A stretch of 40,986 nt of DNA from Phlegmacium glaucopus (GCA_015039465.1 MU130598.1:65861-106846), one strand, 5' to 3'. Shown: positions 21,439 to 32,758, numbered from the stretch's first letter. Numbers and translations are program-made. Notes: generated from the letters alone by a model not told the origin.

Positions 21439-24197
21439 ATGTCGGCACCTCACTCGATGATTGAGGGTAAAAACCTCATAATTAATGGTGGTACCTTCAA
21501 TCAGACGGTTGCACGGACTGAGTTGAGCATCTGTAGGTCTATAATTCCCAGGTAGTGTTTGTCTGACTCCATGAGCTCGTCTAGGTTTCGACAAACTGGC
21601 TGACAAAGCCTCTCCTCTGGCGTTCCATCTTGCTGATTCCGATCTGTCCCACTCTACATGCTTCACAAACACCCGTACCAAAATCCTCGAACGTATGGAG
21701 AGCTGGGCGCTATACAACAGTGAGAAGGACAAGTTCGTTATGTGGCTGCACGGCCCTGCTGGGGGTGGAAAGACGGCTATAGGGAGGACTATTGCCAAGT
21801 GGTGTGAGGACGAGGGAATCTTGCTCGGCGAATTCTTCTTTTCGCGCGCAGATGGGACAGGAGATCAACTAGCTTCCTTTGCGCCTACTCTCGCCTATCG
21901 GATGGCCGTTCATACACTCCAAGATGCAAAGGAGGCGATCTCCAATGTTGTCAGTCATGACCCACATATCTTTCTGGCACCCCTGGCCGTCCAGCTGAAG
22001 AAACTGGTCTTGGACCCTTTGAATCTTCTTGCTCCGTGCGGCATCGTTCCTTATGTCATCATTCTCGACGGGCTCGACGAGACTCTCTCCCCCGATGATC
22101 AACAGTTAGTCCTCAATGTCATATCGGAGACGCTGTACAACCTCAATTCAAAGCTACGCATCCTCATTTGCTGCCGTCCAGAGCCAACTATCGTCACCGC
22201 ATTCAACAACACTGAATCTCCATTGAACGCCATCTCAACCAACATCTCGCTGAACGATGATGTTGATTCCAATGCCGATATCCGTGCATTCCTGGTCGAT
22301 AAATTTGCCAGAACCAAGAAACTGCTTCCACATCCTCCGACAGAGGACTGGCCAACAGCTGCAAATATCGATTACCTTGTAGCTAAGTCGTCCGGCCAGT
22401 TTATCTTTGCTGCCACGGTCGAGAAATATGTCTGTTCTCCCAGGCATCGGCACCAAGCTGTTGCGCGGCTCAAACATGTATTGGACCTGAGGTTGCTGCC
22501 ACACCTCGTAGACAAGACAAAACATCCCTTCGCCGAGCTCGACGCCTTATATTCCCTCATCCTGAGAACGCGCAACGACATCAACATTTCTGTCAAGGCC
22601 ACAGCGGTTTGCCTTGAATACCCAAAATATTTCAACACCATCCTGCCCGTGGACCTCGCAAAGGTCCTCGACATCGAACTCAGCGAAACTTGGGCGATAC
22701 TTTACGAACTTGCTTCCCTCTTTGATGCCAGCGAGGAAAGCATCAGACCTTTTCATGCTTCTTTTGGTGACTTTTTGTTTGATAGCTCGCGCTCACTTGA
22801 CTTCTTTTGTAGTAGAGGAGATATTGTTGCGGATATCACATGCGCCATGGTGAGACAGGGCCGCGATCCTAATGGTACGATTTAATTTTGTTTGGTCCTG
22901 GCGGTAAATCTGATTGATATCCTACTAGTGTTGTCGTACCGTATATTTGCTCGTCTATTGGGGGAAGCGACACCCCGCCAAGACCTCCGAGACGCGCTCA
23001 GCCAGATGAATCCTATTTCCATTTTCAGGCGACCTACCAGTACACATGACCAACGTTCCAAAGGAGCATACTATCTTATACCATTGTTGCGGCAGCTTGA
23101 AAATCATGTCGTGGGTTATTTATTGGTTTACACTGTGTTTGTATGAAGCTCATGCTACATCATCCTAGTCATCCGACACTTATAGGAACTTTGTCACATA
23201 TTTCGACCAACAGTTCAAATCCTTCCTCCCATCCGGTCACTGGAGGTCTACGACTTTTAAGGATGGTATCAAGAGTGAAGGGAACAAGGCCAATGGCGAC
23301 AAAGATGTGGAAAGTGACCCTGGGTCAACCAGTGCCACACAAGGCTCAACCTCAGATAGCGAAGGGTGGGACTCAGAGGAAGGAGGACCAGGACCAGCCA
23401 TTTACCCGGTCTCAGAACTAATGCCGCTATCTACTTTGCCTGCATGGGACGAAATCAACGCCTCGATGAATATTCGCTTGATAGGTCCGAACTCTCTCAA
23501 GGGCCTTTTCAATGAGGCCCACTTCGCTCGCTCGCATCTGAGAAAGACGTTGGCAACCCTCCTTAATAACATGACGCAAACAAACGCTGCTCTCTTCTGC
23601 GTCAAGCAGATACAAGCTGAGGGCATTACGGAGGACCTGCAAATTGCCTTTGCAAAGCTCCTTTCCCATTCACTCCCGCACACCGCGAAGCCGTGGCGAG
23701 AACTGAGAACTGATATCCTCAGCTTGAGAAATCATTTTACCTTATACCAAAGACTTCCCTATGAGACACGGGAAGCGATCACAGACTACCTGGACCCTGA
23801 ATCTAGAAGACGTCCTCTAAGCACCGTTAGGAAATCTTCAACTCAGGCTAGGACCAGTGGGGAGCCCTCCACAACTCCATACTCTTTGGCTGCCCGTCGA
23901 ACGGCTCGTAAATGGACACCCGCGCCTCAGCCTCCTTCCCAAGTCCCATCACACTCCGCTCAAGCCTTCTCTGAGCATTGCTCGGGAACCTATGGCCATG
24001 TTGCGAACGCCAGAGCAATCTCTCAGCCTGCTGCTCCCTATTCAGAGTCTTCGACTGCCCAAGGCCCTTCAACCATGTCCCAGAGCACTTTTGGGCCTTC
24101 TCACCCTTCCGAGTTTTCGACTGGTGATCAAGTTCCGTCGGACGGTTCCGGATACCTTCAAGGCCCTTCTCGTCATCGAAAGAGACAACGGAAGTAA
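21439..24197 (+). CDS. NACHT NLR protein, copy 2 (the intact copy)
   Basis: Four exons: 21439-21532, 21585-22874, 22929-23110 and 23169-24197. Introns are 52-58 nt with GTAGGT, GTACGA and GTGGGT donors and all phases agree, giving about 864 residues. Layout: an about 87-residue N-terminus with NLIINGGTFNQTVART; NACHT with P-loop GPAGGGKT (88-95), Walker B VIILDGLDE (189-197), LRILICCRPEP (about 223) and RPFHASFGDFLFD (about 420); a conserved region (LIPLLRQLENHV, VTYFDQQFKSFLPSGHWRST); another unnamed helical-looking block (LPAWDEINASMNIRLIGPNS through LPYETREAITDYL); and a short Ser/Pro-rich tail ending RHRKRQRK. NLR ATPases switch on by nucleotide exchange and oligomerisation and govern fungal immunity or incompatibility. 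No effector domain or canonical sensor repeats are visible. The third intron could instead start at 23135 (34 nt); 23111 gives a typical length. Confidence 0.9.
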
Positions 24198-24996
24198 TCT
24201 GTACATATTAAATCTCCGTTATGCGACTTAAGGCCTCAAGGCCTTGGGGGATGGCAGCCGTGGTTGGGCCTTGACCTCAAAGAATATTGCGTGATCGCGC
24301 AACCTAGCGGCATTTCATGCCTGAGGCTCGCTGGTGGTCACGCGTTGATAAGCCCTGGAATGATGTATATGGACGCAGATATGTGATTGAAAAGGATATA
24401 ATATGCACTCACCACAGAAAGCAGACCACCGTTATATTCGGAGAAAAATACTGCGAGTGTATAGAAGTATATGCGGCTCAGAATCGGATAAAGGATAGAA
24501 GTAATCGATTCTCTGCTTTGAGCTAGAATCATGGATTCATACAACTGAAATACTCGAGTTCGCTCCCATAACTCCTTCAATGGTTCATGTTTAGCATTCA
24601 ATGCCGAGATGAGCTTGGGTGTCTTAAATAAACCCCAGAACCGCGATTGAATATTGAAGGGCCTTGGTTAAGGACATCTGGTAAAGTGGCAACAAGCGTT
24701 GTCGAAGCAGCCCAGAGGGCCTTTTGAACGTGTTTGAAGGTACAGGGGACAATTTCTATTCAAGATTTCTTGCAATAACCCCCATCATAAACTATGTATA
24801 TGCAGCCCACCAAACGGTTTGCCGTTGAATGCAACTGGTTACTGCATGAGAGCATCTTCTATGTCCTTTTCCCTTCTCTTCTCAGCGGATAATGAGTTCT
24901 GGAGGCTACAAATGGCTGTTTTATATTGTTCATGACGTTAGTGTTGCACGCAGTTGGTTTAATCCGATGGGAACAGTCAAAGCGTTGATAACGATG
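24198..24996. other. Spacer after NLR2
   Basis: The first about 80 bp resemble the 3' flank of NLR1 and NLR3. The rest has no recognised gene or repeat. Confidence 0.4.
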
Positions 24997-25100
24997 GATC
25001 GTTGTGTTGATCGATCGTCCTTCCTCCTTCCCAATACCTTACTTATAAGCATGCATCTCGACCAAGGGGAAAGCCTCCAGTACCAGATATCGTAGAAAAT
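24997..25100 (+). repeat. Fragment of spacer repeat S
   Basis: About 105 bp with GTGTTGATCGATCGTCCTTCC, CCTTACTTATAAGCATGCATCT and CCAGATATCGTAGAA match 19721-19820 and 31366-31470. It lies downstream of NLR2 and is not followed by an NLR copy. Confidence 0.65.
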
Positions 25101-25748
25101 GTTCAATCAATCTGCGCAGGGTCGTTTCGATCTGCTCCACTGTCGTTTTTGTATTGCTCGCGCTTGCATATTAAATTTATCTGGACGGATCCCGACCAGA
25201 CCGGAGAAGGGTGAGTTATTTGATCTATTATATCAAATCAGATATTAAATTTGGCGTCTTCAAAAAGATGGTCTATGGGATAGGATTGTGGAATATCAGA
25301 AAAAGTGGAATAGCCTTGAGCAACCCACCCAGTCCTAGCTGGCCGTCGTGAACGACAATAATGGGGGTGTGTGCGTGACACTTACATGAAGGGTGCGCAC
25401 CCAACCCAGACTACGAGTAACCTTAGGCTAATTTCTAAGATGTTGTGACGACTTGAGGAAACCGTATATGCCCTGTCAATTTAAATGAAGCACAGCAAGC
25501 AGACCTACTTGCGAAAAGCCAATGTGTACAACATGGTATAAAACGAAATGCATGGATTCGGGACTGGGGAAAAATATTTCACTTTATGACTTTGTATCGA
25601 TATCATAGTATCTTACCTCGCTGTAGACGAGTTCAAATCCAATTCAAATCTTGTAATAAAACATGTTAGAAAGGAGCAACAAATTCCCGCTACCTCGTTT
25701 TTGCGGGCCATTTGAAGTGGCTGTGTGAACACCGTTTTTTGTTTTGCT
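25101..25748. other. Spacer before the hAT element
   Basis: No gene was recognised. Around 25485-25555 one frame reads NEAQQADLLAKSQCVQHG, faintly like the end of a retroelement RNase H, too short to assign. Confidence 0.35.
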
Positions 25749-25756
25749 GTCACCGA
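25749..25756. repeat. Target-site duplication, left (GTCACCGA)
   Basis: This 8-bp sequence is repeated exactly at 26368-26375 on the other side of the element. Confidence 0.85.
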
Positions 25757-26367
25757 TAGTGCTGTGCTTGGCCCGGCTTCAGGCCGTGAGCCAGGCCAAG
25801 CCGGGCCAAAATAGGCCGGGCCCAGCCGGGCCAAAGTAACGGCCTGTGACGGCTTTTGGCCTGGCCTGGGATTTGAAAAGCCAAAGCCAAGCCGTCAGGC
25901 CGCGGCTTTTCAGTAGGCTTTTTTAGGTTTTTTATTTATTTTTCCAGCTGTATACTGGTGTTATATAGTTAGTAGTAACATATAAACAGATGAACATTGT
26001 ATTTAAATGTGAAAATTGATGATATATAGTAGTAAATTATTAGTAATATCTATTAATGGACAGCCAACGGCGTCCAGCTGAGCGGCAAAGCATGCACTGA
26101 TGCCTTTTTCTCGTGACCATCACTATAGTATAGCTTGAAACCTTATTCTCCTTATGTTAGCAGGTACTTAGTAGAAATTAAAATTAAAATAAAATAATAA
26201 AAATAATAAAAATAAAATTTGGCAAAAGCCGTGGCCTGAGCCGGGCCAAGCCAGGGCCAGGCCGTGGTTGACGGCTTTGGCTTGGCCTGAGGATTAGGAA
26301 AGCCAAAGCCGCCTCAGGCCAAGCCAAAGCCGGGGCTTTGAGGCCAAGCCGGGCCGGAACAGCACTA
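25757..26367. mobile_element. Non-autonomous hAT-type DNA transposon (611 bp)
   Basis: The element begins TAGTGCTGTGCTTGGCCCGG and ends ...CCGGGCCGGAACAGCACTA, so the ends are imperfect inverted repeats. Exact 8-bp duplications (GTCACCGA) flank it, the length typical of hAT insertions. Both ends carry dense GGCCCGGC/AAAGCC-type subterminal repeats, likely transposase binding sites. The AT-rich middle (about 25920-26220) has no transposase frame, so it would need an enzyme in trans. The perfect target duplication points to a fairly recent insertion. Confidence 0.88.
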
Positions 26368-26375
26368 GTCACCGA
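26368..26375. repeat. Target-site duplication, right (GTCACCGA)
   Basis: Exact copy of 25749-25756. Confidence 0.85.
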
Positions 26376-26717
26376 CTACACTGGTTTCGTCCTCCATAAT
26401 ATCAATTGGCAAGGCTGTGGCATGCGCAATGCCTGCTACGATCTGTCTCCAATATTTCTCTTTTTTTGTTGTCACACTCAAAATTTAAACAACCCTGCGA
26501 GAATTATGAAGCAACCTTCACAATCGATCAATAAAGCTGTCGGGTCTTTCTTTTATGTTTTATCTGTTGCCTCTACCTGCAATTCAAAGAGCATGGGCTA
26601 TTGGCCCTACAGCGTTATATATATTTGTAAGCGTTGTTGATTGACCAGAATATAATTTATGCACGTTGTAAACACGAAGGACTGTCATCCTAGAACACTG
26701 CCCCATGGCCAGAAGAC
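26376..26717. other. Spacer upstream of the TPR-DnaJ gene
   Basis: No gene or repeat was recognised here. It presumably contains the upstream promoter of the co-chaperone gene. Confidence 0.4.
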
Positions 26718-26725
26718 TATATAAA
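26718..26725 (+). promoter_or_regulatory. TATA box of the TPR-DnaJ gene
   Basis: TATATAAA lies 97 bp before the ATG at 26822, followed by a pyrimidine-rich start region. Confidence 0.55.
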
Positions 26726-26821
26726 GGCACCTCATCCTATTGTGGATCTTCCCAAGACTTGCTCTCAGTCTTATTTGGTCTATTACCACGAGAGTGAGTA
26801 CGCAAAAAACAGCAACCAACG

Positions 26822-29074
26822 ATGTCAACATTGGTATCTGAATTTCCTTCGGACTATTCTATCTTGAATGGTTCTTCATTGAATAGGTATGCCATTCTTT
26901 TCTTTCTTATGTACACCGTGACAAGGTTCATCATATCTTTGACTACTAGTGAAGCGCAGCCTACAGCATGGACTTTCAGCTCGCCTCCATCTTCATATCC
27001 ACCATCTCCAATATCAGAGCCAGAAGATGTCCTGCAAGCGGAGAAGGAGAAAGAGAAGGGATACCTCGCTTTCAAGACTGCAAAGTACGCAGAAGCAGTG
27101 GCTTTATACTCGAAGGCCATTGGTGAGTGGATACCTGTATTATAAATGGATTTATTCATCCCTCTTAACTTACCCATTCAGAACTAAACCCATCGGAGCC
27201 ATCCTACCTAACGGACAGAGCAGCCTCTCACATGGCTCTCAAGCGCTTCCGACCAGCACTGGAAGACTGCCAATTAGCAGCATCTCTGCAATCAGCGGCG
27301 CCCTCCTCCCACACCCTTACGCGTCTCGCGCGCTGCCAGCTCGCAGTGGGCCTATCCACCTCTACACTATCCTCCATTCACAAGGTACTAGCCCTCGATC
27401 CCAGGAACGCCGAAGCCATCCTTCTGCGCGACAAGGTGCAAATTCTTGAGTCACATCTGCGCAATTTCGAGGATGCGAAAGTCAACAAGGATTGGACTTT
27501 GGTTCTGTTGGCATTGGGTAAATGTTTGAGCGCGATTGAATGTGAGGGCACGGATATCCCTGTGGATTGGACACGTAGGAGGGTCGAGCTGGAGTTGACA
27601 AGGGGGGATTGGGAGGCTGCGAATACAGTTGCAAAGTAAGCCAATCCATCCATTTTGCCCGTGTTCCTTTTAACTAAACATCATATTCATTCATCTAGAG
27701 ACGCAGTGAGGTTGAATAGCAACCCCCCCGACCTATTGACCCTGCACGGTCTCGTGTTGTTCCTTATGGGACGACTCTCCCAAGCCCTCCAGCATGCGAC
27801 CTTGGCTCTCCGCCTCGATCCGAGTTACGAACCAGCCATGAAACTACGGAATCGTGTCAAGGAGGTGGAAAAATTAAAAGAGGAGGGAAACGCTACTTTG
27901 AAGAACGGAAATTTGAAAGAAGCCTACGAGAAATACAGTGAATGCTTAGAAGTACGTGTGGATTAATCCTCGTTGGCATCGTGGTGACTGAAATTTTTCT
28001 TTTGTTTCTTTTCATAGCACGTGGGCGAGTCGGATGAGGAAGGCAAAGGCGGTCCAATCCGTGCCATATTGCTCTCCAAGCGTGCCGGCATGCTGCTCAA
28101 ACTCGAGCGATACCAAGACGCCCTTCTAGACGCGGACGCCTCTCTAAAGCTATACCCCACCTTCGGAACCCTCCGGACGCGAGCCCATATCCACCTCCAC
28201 CTGGATAACTTCGACTCGAGCATCGCGGATTTCAATTCCGCAATCCAACAGGCCCAAATGCAGGGGTTTACGACGGAGAATGATACTCATGCGTTGAGAT
28301 CTGAATTGAAGAAGGCCGAGTCCGCGTTGAAGAGGGGTAAGACGAAAGATTATTATAAGATCCTGGGTATTTCGAGGGATTGCTCGGAGAAGGCTATTTG
28401 GAAAGGGTATAGGCAGGAGAATTTGAAGCATCATCCTGACAATGTACGGTTTTTCTTCTCTTTTACCTATATCTTTATATAATACCTAATTTTTGTTTAG
28501 GGCGGAAGCGAAGAGAAATTCAAACTTGTCTTTGAAGCTTACGCCGTTCTCTCCGACCCTTATCGGCGGGAAATGTACGACCTCGGAGAGGATGAAGACG
28601 GGATGAACGTCGGATCAAGCAGGATGAGTGTTGGGTTCGGAGAGATGCACCCTTCAGATCTTCCGCGTACGTATTTCGGGGGTGTGAGGTCCACTGTCCA
28701 AAGTACGATGGATGAAAAATGTGTAACTGTCGGCTCGCCGTTGAGTTCACATCAACTGCAAGAAGATGTCGTAATTGCAATTATGGGTCCCACTGGCTCG
28801 GGAAAAAGTTCTTTTATAAACAAGGTCAATAATCAGGCTAAAGATAAGCTAGAGGTGGGTTCTACATTTTCAAGTAATCATCTCATTGACACATTTCTTG
28901 CTTTCGTACACCAAGATGTATTCAATTGACATTAATCAACCTGTAAATGTTGAATCTCCGCTTTCACATCCAAATCGCCATGTGGTACTTTTTGATACCC
29001 CAGGTTTCGATGATACATATCAATCAGATTCCGACTTTCTCCAAGAAATTGCCAAATGGCTGAAAGAAATGTAA
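26822..29074 (+). CDS. TPR-DnaJ co-chaperone fused in frame to a P-loop GTPase segment
   Basis: Exons: 26822-26886, 26950-27122, 27182-27635, 27699-27951, 28018-28443, 28501-28854 and 28916-29074, all GT-AG with agreeing phases. The product is about 627 residues if it ends at the TAA at 29072. Residues about 60-400 are TPR-type helices (EKEKGYLAFKTAKYAEAVAL, EEGNATLKNGNLKEAYEKYS, RAGMLLKLERYQDALLDADA), as in DNAJC7/Tpr2 co-chaperones that hand clients between Hsp70 and Hsp90. The J domain starts at about residue 425 (KDYYKILGISRD) with HPD at 454-456. The expected Gly/Phe tail starts (LGEDEDGM, VGFGEMHPSDL) but switches within exon 6 into a GTPase start: IAIMGPTGSGKSSF (P-loop at 553-560), then FDTPGFDD after the next intron. 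The G4 NKxD motif is absent, so the GTPase is truncated. The TPR-J part looks functional. Exon 1-intron 1 is less certain because that intron is 63 nt and open. Confidence 0.8.
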
Positions 29075-29219
29075 GAATTTTACCATTTCAGATAGAAATT
29101 CCACTGGCTCAAAAGTTACTCGGATGACATACGTAGTGCTAAAAATGAGCTACGTGTGGGTACTATATTTTCCAGTCAAATCCCATCCCCCCTCATTATT
29201 TGTTGCTATCGTACAACAG

Positions 29220-30431
29220 ATGAAAGACGGTTTTCCGAGTTCCCTGCCAGTGCGTACCATCTTTTCCCTCATAATTCCATCAATCTTTTGTTTTTGTTCA
29301 ATAATTCCTCATTGTTCCTTGTTTTTTTCTTGCTGCAGGTGCCAGAGCTCAGCAATGAACAACCATCCACAGTTTGCATTCAAGGTGCCAACTATAAATA
29401 TACCATTACCAATATCCCGGTATTTCTTTTCTTGCTTTAACGCTAAACTATGTTTATATTTTCTGCAAGTCAAATGATGGCCATAATAAAGGACATTCTG
29501 TCTTTTATTCAACAGCTGATAGTAACACGCCGTACCTTATTTTCGTCTATGATACGGACTATATAATCGAATTTCAACTTTTATCTCTGGGAGAAAGAGC
29601 TGTTCCGTCTCAGGTAAGTTGTTTGTGTCGAATGCTTCCACTAGCTTATTCCAATCATACTACCCTCAGCTTTTTCTTCGCCTTTCTCAGGCTGTTCTAA
29701 AAGCCCATAACCAAGGGATTGTCCTTGGACCATATCTAGATGCCGTTAGTTCTTTATTTTCGCTGGAGCATTCATCGATTAGCTTACTTTCCATTAACAG
29801 AAAAACATAAGCTGGGATATAACGACGGGTAAAGATGGCATGCCATTCGTAAAATTCAAGACACTTCCGCTGGCGAATGACCCAGAGGGAGGACCTCCTC
29901 TGCCTCCAAAGTGTTTTGTTCCGGAAGATTTGTCAAAGGGAGGCACCATGGAGTCGGATATCTATTGCACACCGCGTGCATTATTTCAAGTTTGGTTTCA
30001 ATCTCTTCATAATTGTATCTGCACCTGACGAATTGATCTTCAGATGATTGATCAAATGGAGAATGTTATTGATAGGTCTAAAAAATTCTTATCAACCTCA
30101 CCTGAACCACAGGGCCCGAAAATTGTATATGACGACCTTTTATCTGAGAGGAAAGTGCCACTTCCACCGCACGGGCCCTCGATCCCGGCAGTCATCGTAC
30201 AGAACAAAGCCCTTCTTCGAATCGTGAACAAATGCCTAAAACCTTGGCCTCATCGGCGTCCGACTGCGCAAATTTTATGTGACATGCTTCTCGATTTTTG
30301 TAAATCTGAGATCATCAAATCTGTTTTGCACAAAGCTGGAAAATGGTAAGTAACTTGGATGTTTTCAGATAATATTTACAGAGCTTCTGGATTTTAGGGT
30401 TCTCTCGAAGCTCAAATGTCTGGCACCGTGA
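29220..30431 (+). CDS. Small protein with weak kinase-like C-terminal signature
   Basis: A seven-exon model (29220-29249, 29339-29419, 29470-29613, 29691-29744, 29801-29989, 30044-30345, 30398-30431) uses only GT-AG introns with consistent phases, giving about 277 residues. I do not recognise it securely. The piece ALLRIVNKCLKPWPHRRPTA resembles subdomain XI of protein kinases (a CLxxxPxxRPT pattern). PYLIFVYDTDYIIEF and KAHNQGIVLG...NISWDI loosely recall kinase subdomains, but the catalytic HRD Asp and the P-loop are not visible. It may be a pseudokinase or the back half of a broken kinase gene. It lies 145 bp after the GTPase fragment, and joining the two by splicing would require a frame-breaking junction. 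Confidence 0.5.
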
Positions 30432-31139
30432 AGTTTTTCAGGGCAATTTTGGAGATGGCTTTCTCATCTAGAGCTAGTGCTTTCAATTTCTTGTTTTCTT
30501 GATATGGTCCGTTTTACTTTTATTGTGATAGACTTGATATTTCTAGATTTAAAAAAGTTATTAATATTACGTCTTCGAAATGAATTTATCTTGTTGAGGC
30601 GTTTTCCTAATACTTGCTGTTACTTACGGCTGCCTTGTGTCCATGTTAATCAAAAAACTAGAAAGTGTACCGAAAGCATCAAACCAACTAATATTAAGTA
30701 GCAAATTTACTTAATCGAACAGGTACTGCCACATTGATTACCTCGAAACTAATGTCCAGAATCCAGAAGTGCCACCCATCCATCAACTTCAGCGCTAAGG
30801 ACAATGCACGAACGCGCAGCAATCCACACAGCACCATGGTTAGTTGGATGGATAGTACTAACGTAGTGACATGCATCCCAAAGGACGCGTTTTCTCGTCC
30901 GTGGAACAAAATGAAATTCGTGTTGGTAGGGAGGAAAGGATCATTCAAGGCATAGAGAGATTGAATGCAAGTCGCACGTTACATTTCCGAGTTCCCAGTA
31001 TTGAGAACGAGGGTTTTGATACCGATTTCTGAGCTATATATACTTTGACAGGATATTATCCACGCTGAACTCAAAGTTGGGCCAACCCCAGAGAAATTCG
31101 CCTATGTCATTTACGACCAGCCATGAATGCCAGCAAGGC
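30432..31139. other. Spacer without recognised gene
   Basis: The part at 30432-30720 is AT-rich. At 30730-30960 both strands have short open frames without recognisable motifs. No support for a gene was found. Confidence 0.4.
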
Positions 31140-31765
31140 AACGAATAATGTCAGAAAGCCGCGAGACTCTCAACGAGCCTTGTACGTCGAAGGTATCACA
31201 TCGAATTTGGCCAAGGGTGTAGTATCAATTTTATCAAGCAAGGAAGCCTCCTCTGAAGTAGATGTCATTATTGACGCCTATATGCTCAGCGAGGCAAGGG
31301 ACTGTTGACCTGCCAGTCGTAGGGAAAAAGGTTGCTCACGGTTCCGTCTCTACCATGACATATTTGGTTGTGTTGATCAAGTGTCCTTCCTTCTTCCCAA
31401 CACCTTACTTATAAGCACGCATCTGGACCCAAGGGGAAAACCTGTGGCACCAGATATCGTAGAAGATAATGGCAGGAATGAACGTGTATAAGTGCTTGGT
31501 ACGTTCTTTTTTTTCCGAAAAATCTTCAGTCGTTGAAATTTATTGTCTTTCAATTGCTGGTTAGCCTTGGGACGCGGTTCTCCAACCAACCTATAAAGAG
31601 CGCTGAGATATCAACAATCATCATGTCTTCAATATTCGCGCTCCCCTTTTCACAACTTCTTCAACGAACTTCCAAAGCTTTGAGAATCGTTCAAATAGCC
31701 ATTTTTTCTCAACGGTGGTACAAGGAAATCTCGACCAAAGTGTTGCCTCAGTTCATTTGTCTCTA
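31140..31765 (+). repeat. Spacer repeat S, upstream of NLR unit 3
   Basis: Homologue of 19461-20180. It includes CGCGAGACTCTCAACGAGCC, CATATTTGGTTGTGTTGATC and CACAACTTCTTCAACGAACT. Its presence before both unit 2 and unit 3 shows that the duplicated unit extends upstream of the unknown-gene fragment. Confidence 0.6.
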
Positions 31766-32284
31766 GTGCCCTTCGAGACTCTCCAGACAACCCCTTCCTT
31801 ACCACTCCTGAAAAACACGCCGAGGACACCCCCAGCCCACACGGCCCACCCAAAGAGAGGCCCACAATTGCTTACGTATAGTATGGTTTCTCCTTTCTTC
31901 GTTGTATACCCGTATTAATTGTCTTTTCACAGTCGTGGTGTCGAATGCAAGAATCCATTGTATAGTTATGTTCAAGGCCGTCCGTTTTCCCCTCCTCCGG
32001 AATCTAAACTTCCAATCGATCATCCGGATTATTCCCCTGCTATTCATCGCACTGCTAAATGACTTTTTGCCGACGCTCGTCCAAAGAGGAATAAACGTGT
32101 CACCTCTAAGCAGAATACACCCTCTCGTAAGAGGTCTAGACATTGTTCGCCATCGTTAAGCGTTGATGAGGGTAATTGTTGAGGAGATTCGCCCGTTGAA
32201 GTTGGATTTTGTTCCAGAGAAGAGAGCTGGTGCTCAGGCTTCGGAACAAGAACTGAAACGTGCTGAAGAACCTGCTTCTCTTTG
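31766..32284 (+). pseudogene. 3' half of the unknown SP/TP-rich gene (unit 3)
   Basis: The homology starts at GTGCCCTTCGAGACTCTCCAGA (14008 region of the intact gene) and runs through the intron to the final CTTTGA. The exon-intron border has changed to CTTACGTATAGTATGG, placing a TAG in frame and weakening the donor. A later codon change gives another stop (AAATGA in place of AAACGC). It lacks the N-terminal about 175 residues. It is clearly a pseudogene. Confidence 0.8.
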
Positions 32285-32758
32285 ACCATCGCTCTTTTTG
32301 GCTTGTTCACCTTGTATGCTAACGACCTTCATGATTGCCTTCACACTCGTTTTGTTCCCATACTTGCGATGTCCCCACCGTCTTTCTTTTTTTTCTTCAT
32401 TTATTAATGTGTTGCGATACCGTCCTTTTGTTTCCTGCAATATAGACCTGCAAAATTCCCTTATCAAACATCTCTCACTCTTTGATTTCTCTATGTCACC
32501 CACCCATGATTCAGGTAAATAGCATATCCATGACCGATTTTAAACAGACAATCTTTGTACCAAACTTTTACTGATATCTTCCATTTCAGTTTTGAATTTA
32601 CTCTATCGCAAGCAGATATTTCTTTCGAGAGGATACTTGATAAGTGCTAGATCGGCGCCAAGCTTGTCGCCAAAGATCCAGGCACCGAAACCCACATAAA
32701 TGGTTTTGTATCTATTTTTGGCGAGAATACTTCATAAACAACGCCCATCAACCCACCA
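32285..32758. other. Spacer between fragment and NLR3
   Basis: This is homologous to 14563-15252 but shorter. About 35 bp of the NLR leader, including the upstream ATG, is missing just before 32759. Confidence 0.55.

Noticed and set aside
23135..23168. 34-nt intron as the third intron of NLR2
   Set aside because: It is in phase but unusually short. The upstream GTGGGT donor at 23111 is also in phase, gives 58 nt and is conserved in NLR1 and NLR3.
25485..25600. Possible RNase H tail of a LINE element
   Set aside because: The similarity is about 18 residues and weak. No neighbouring reverse transcriptase or poly(A) tail supports it.
26184..26372. Ala/Pro/Arg-rich frame within the hAT element
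   Set aside because: It is explained by the GGCC-rich subterminal repeats. It is not a transposase.
29124..29477. Hydrophobic 117-codon frame as a membrane protein
   Set aside because: It lies across pyrimidine-rich introns of the 29220-30431 model. The hydrophobicity comes from T-rich intron sequence.
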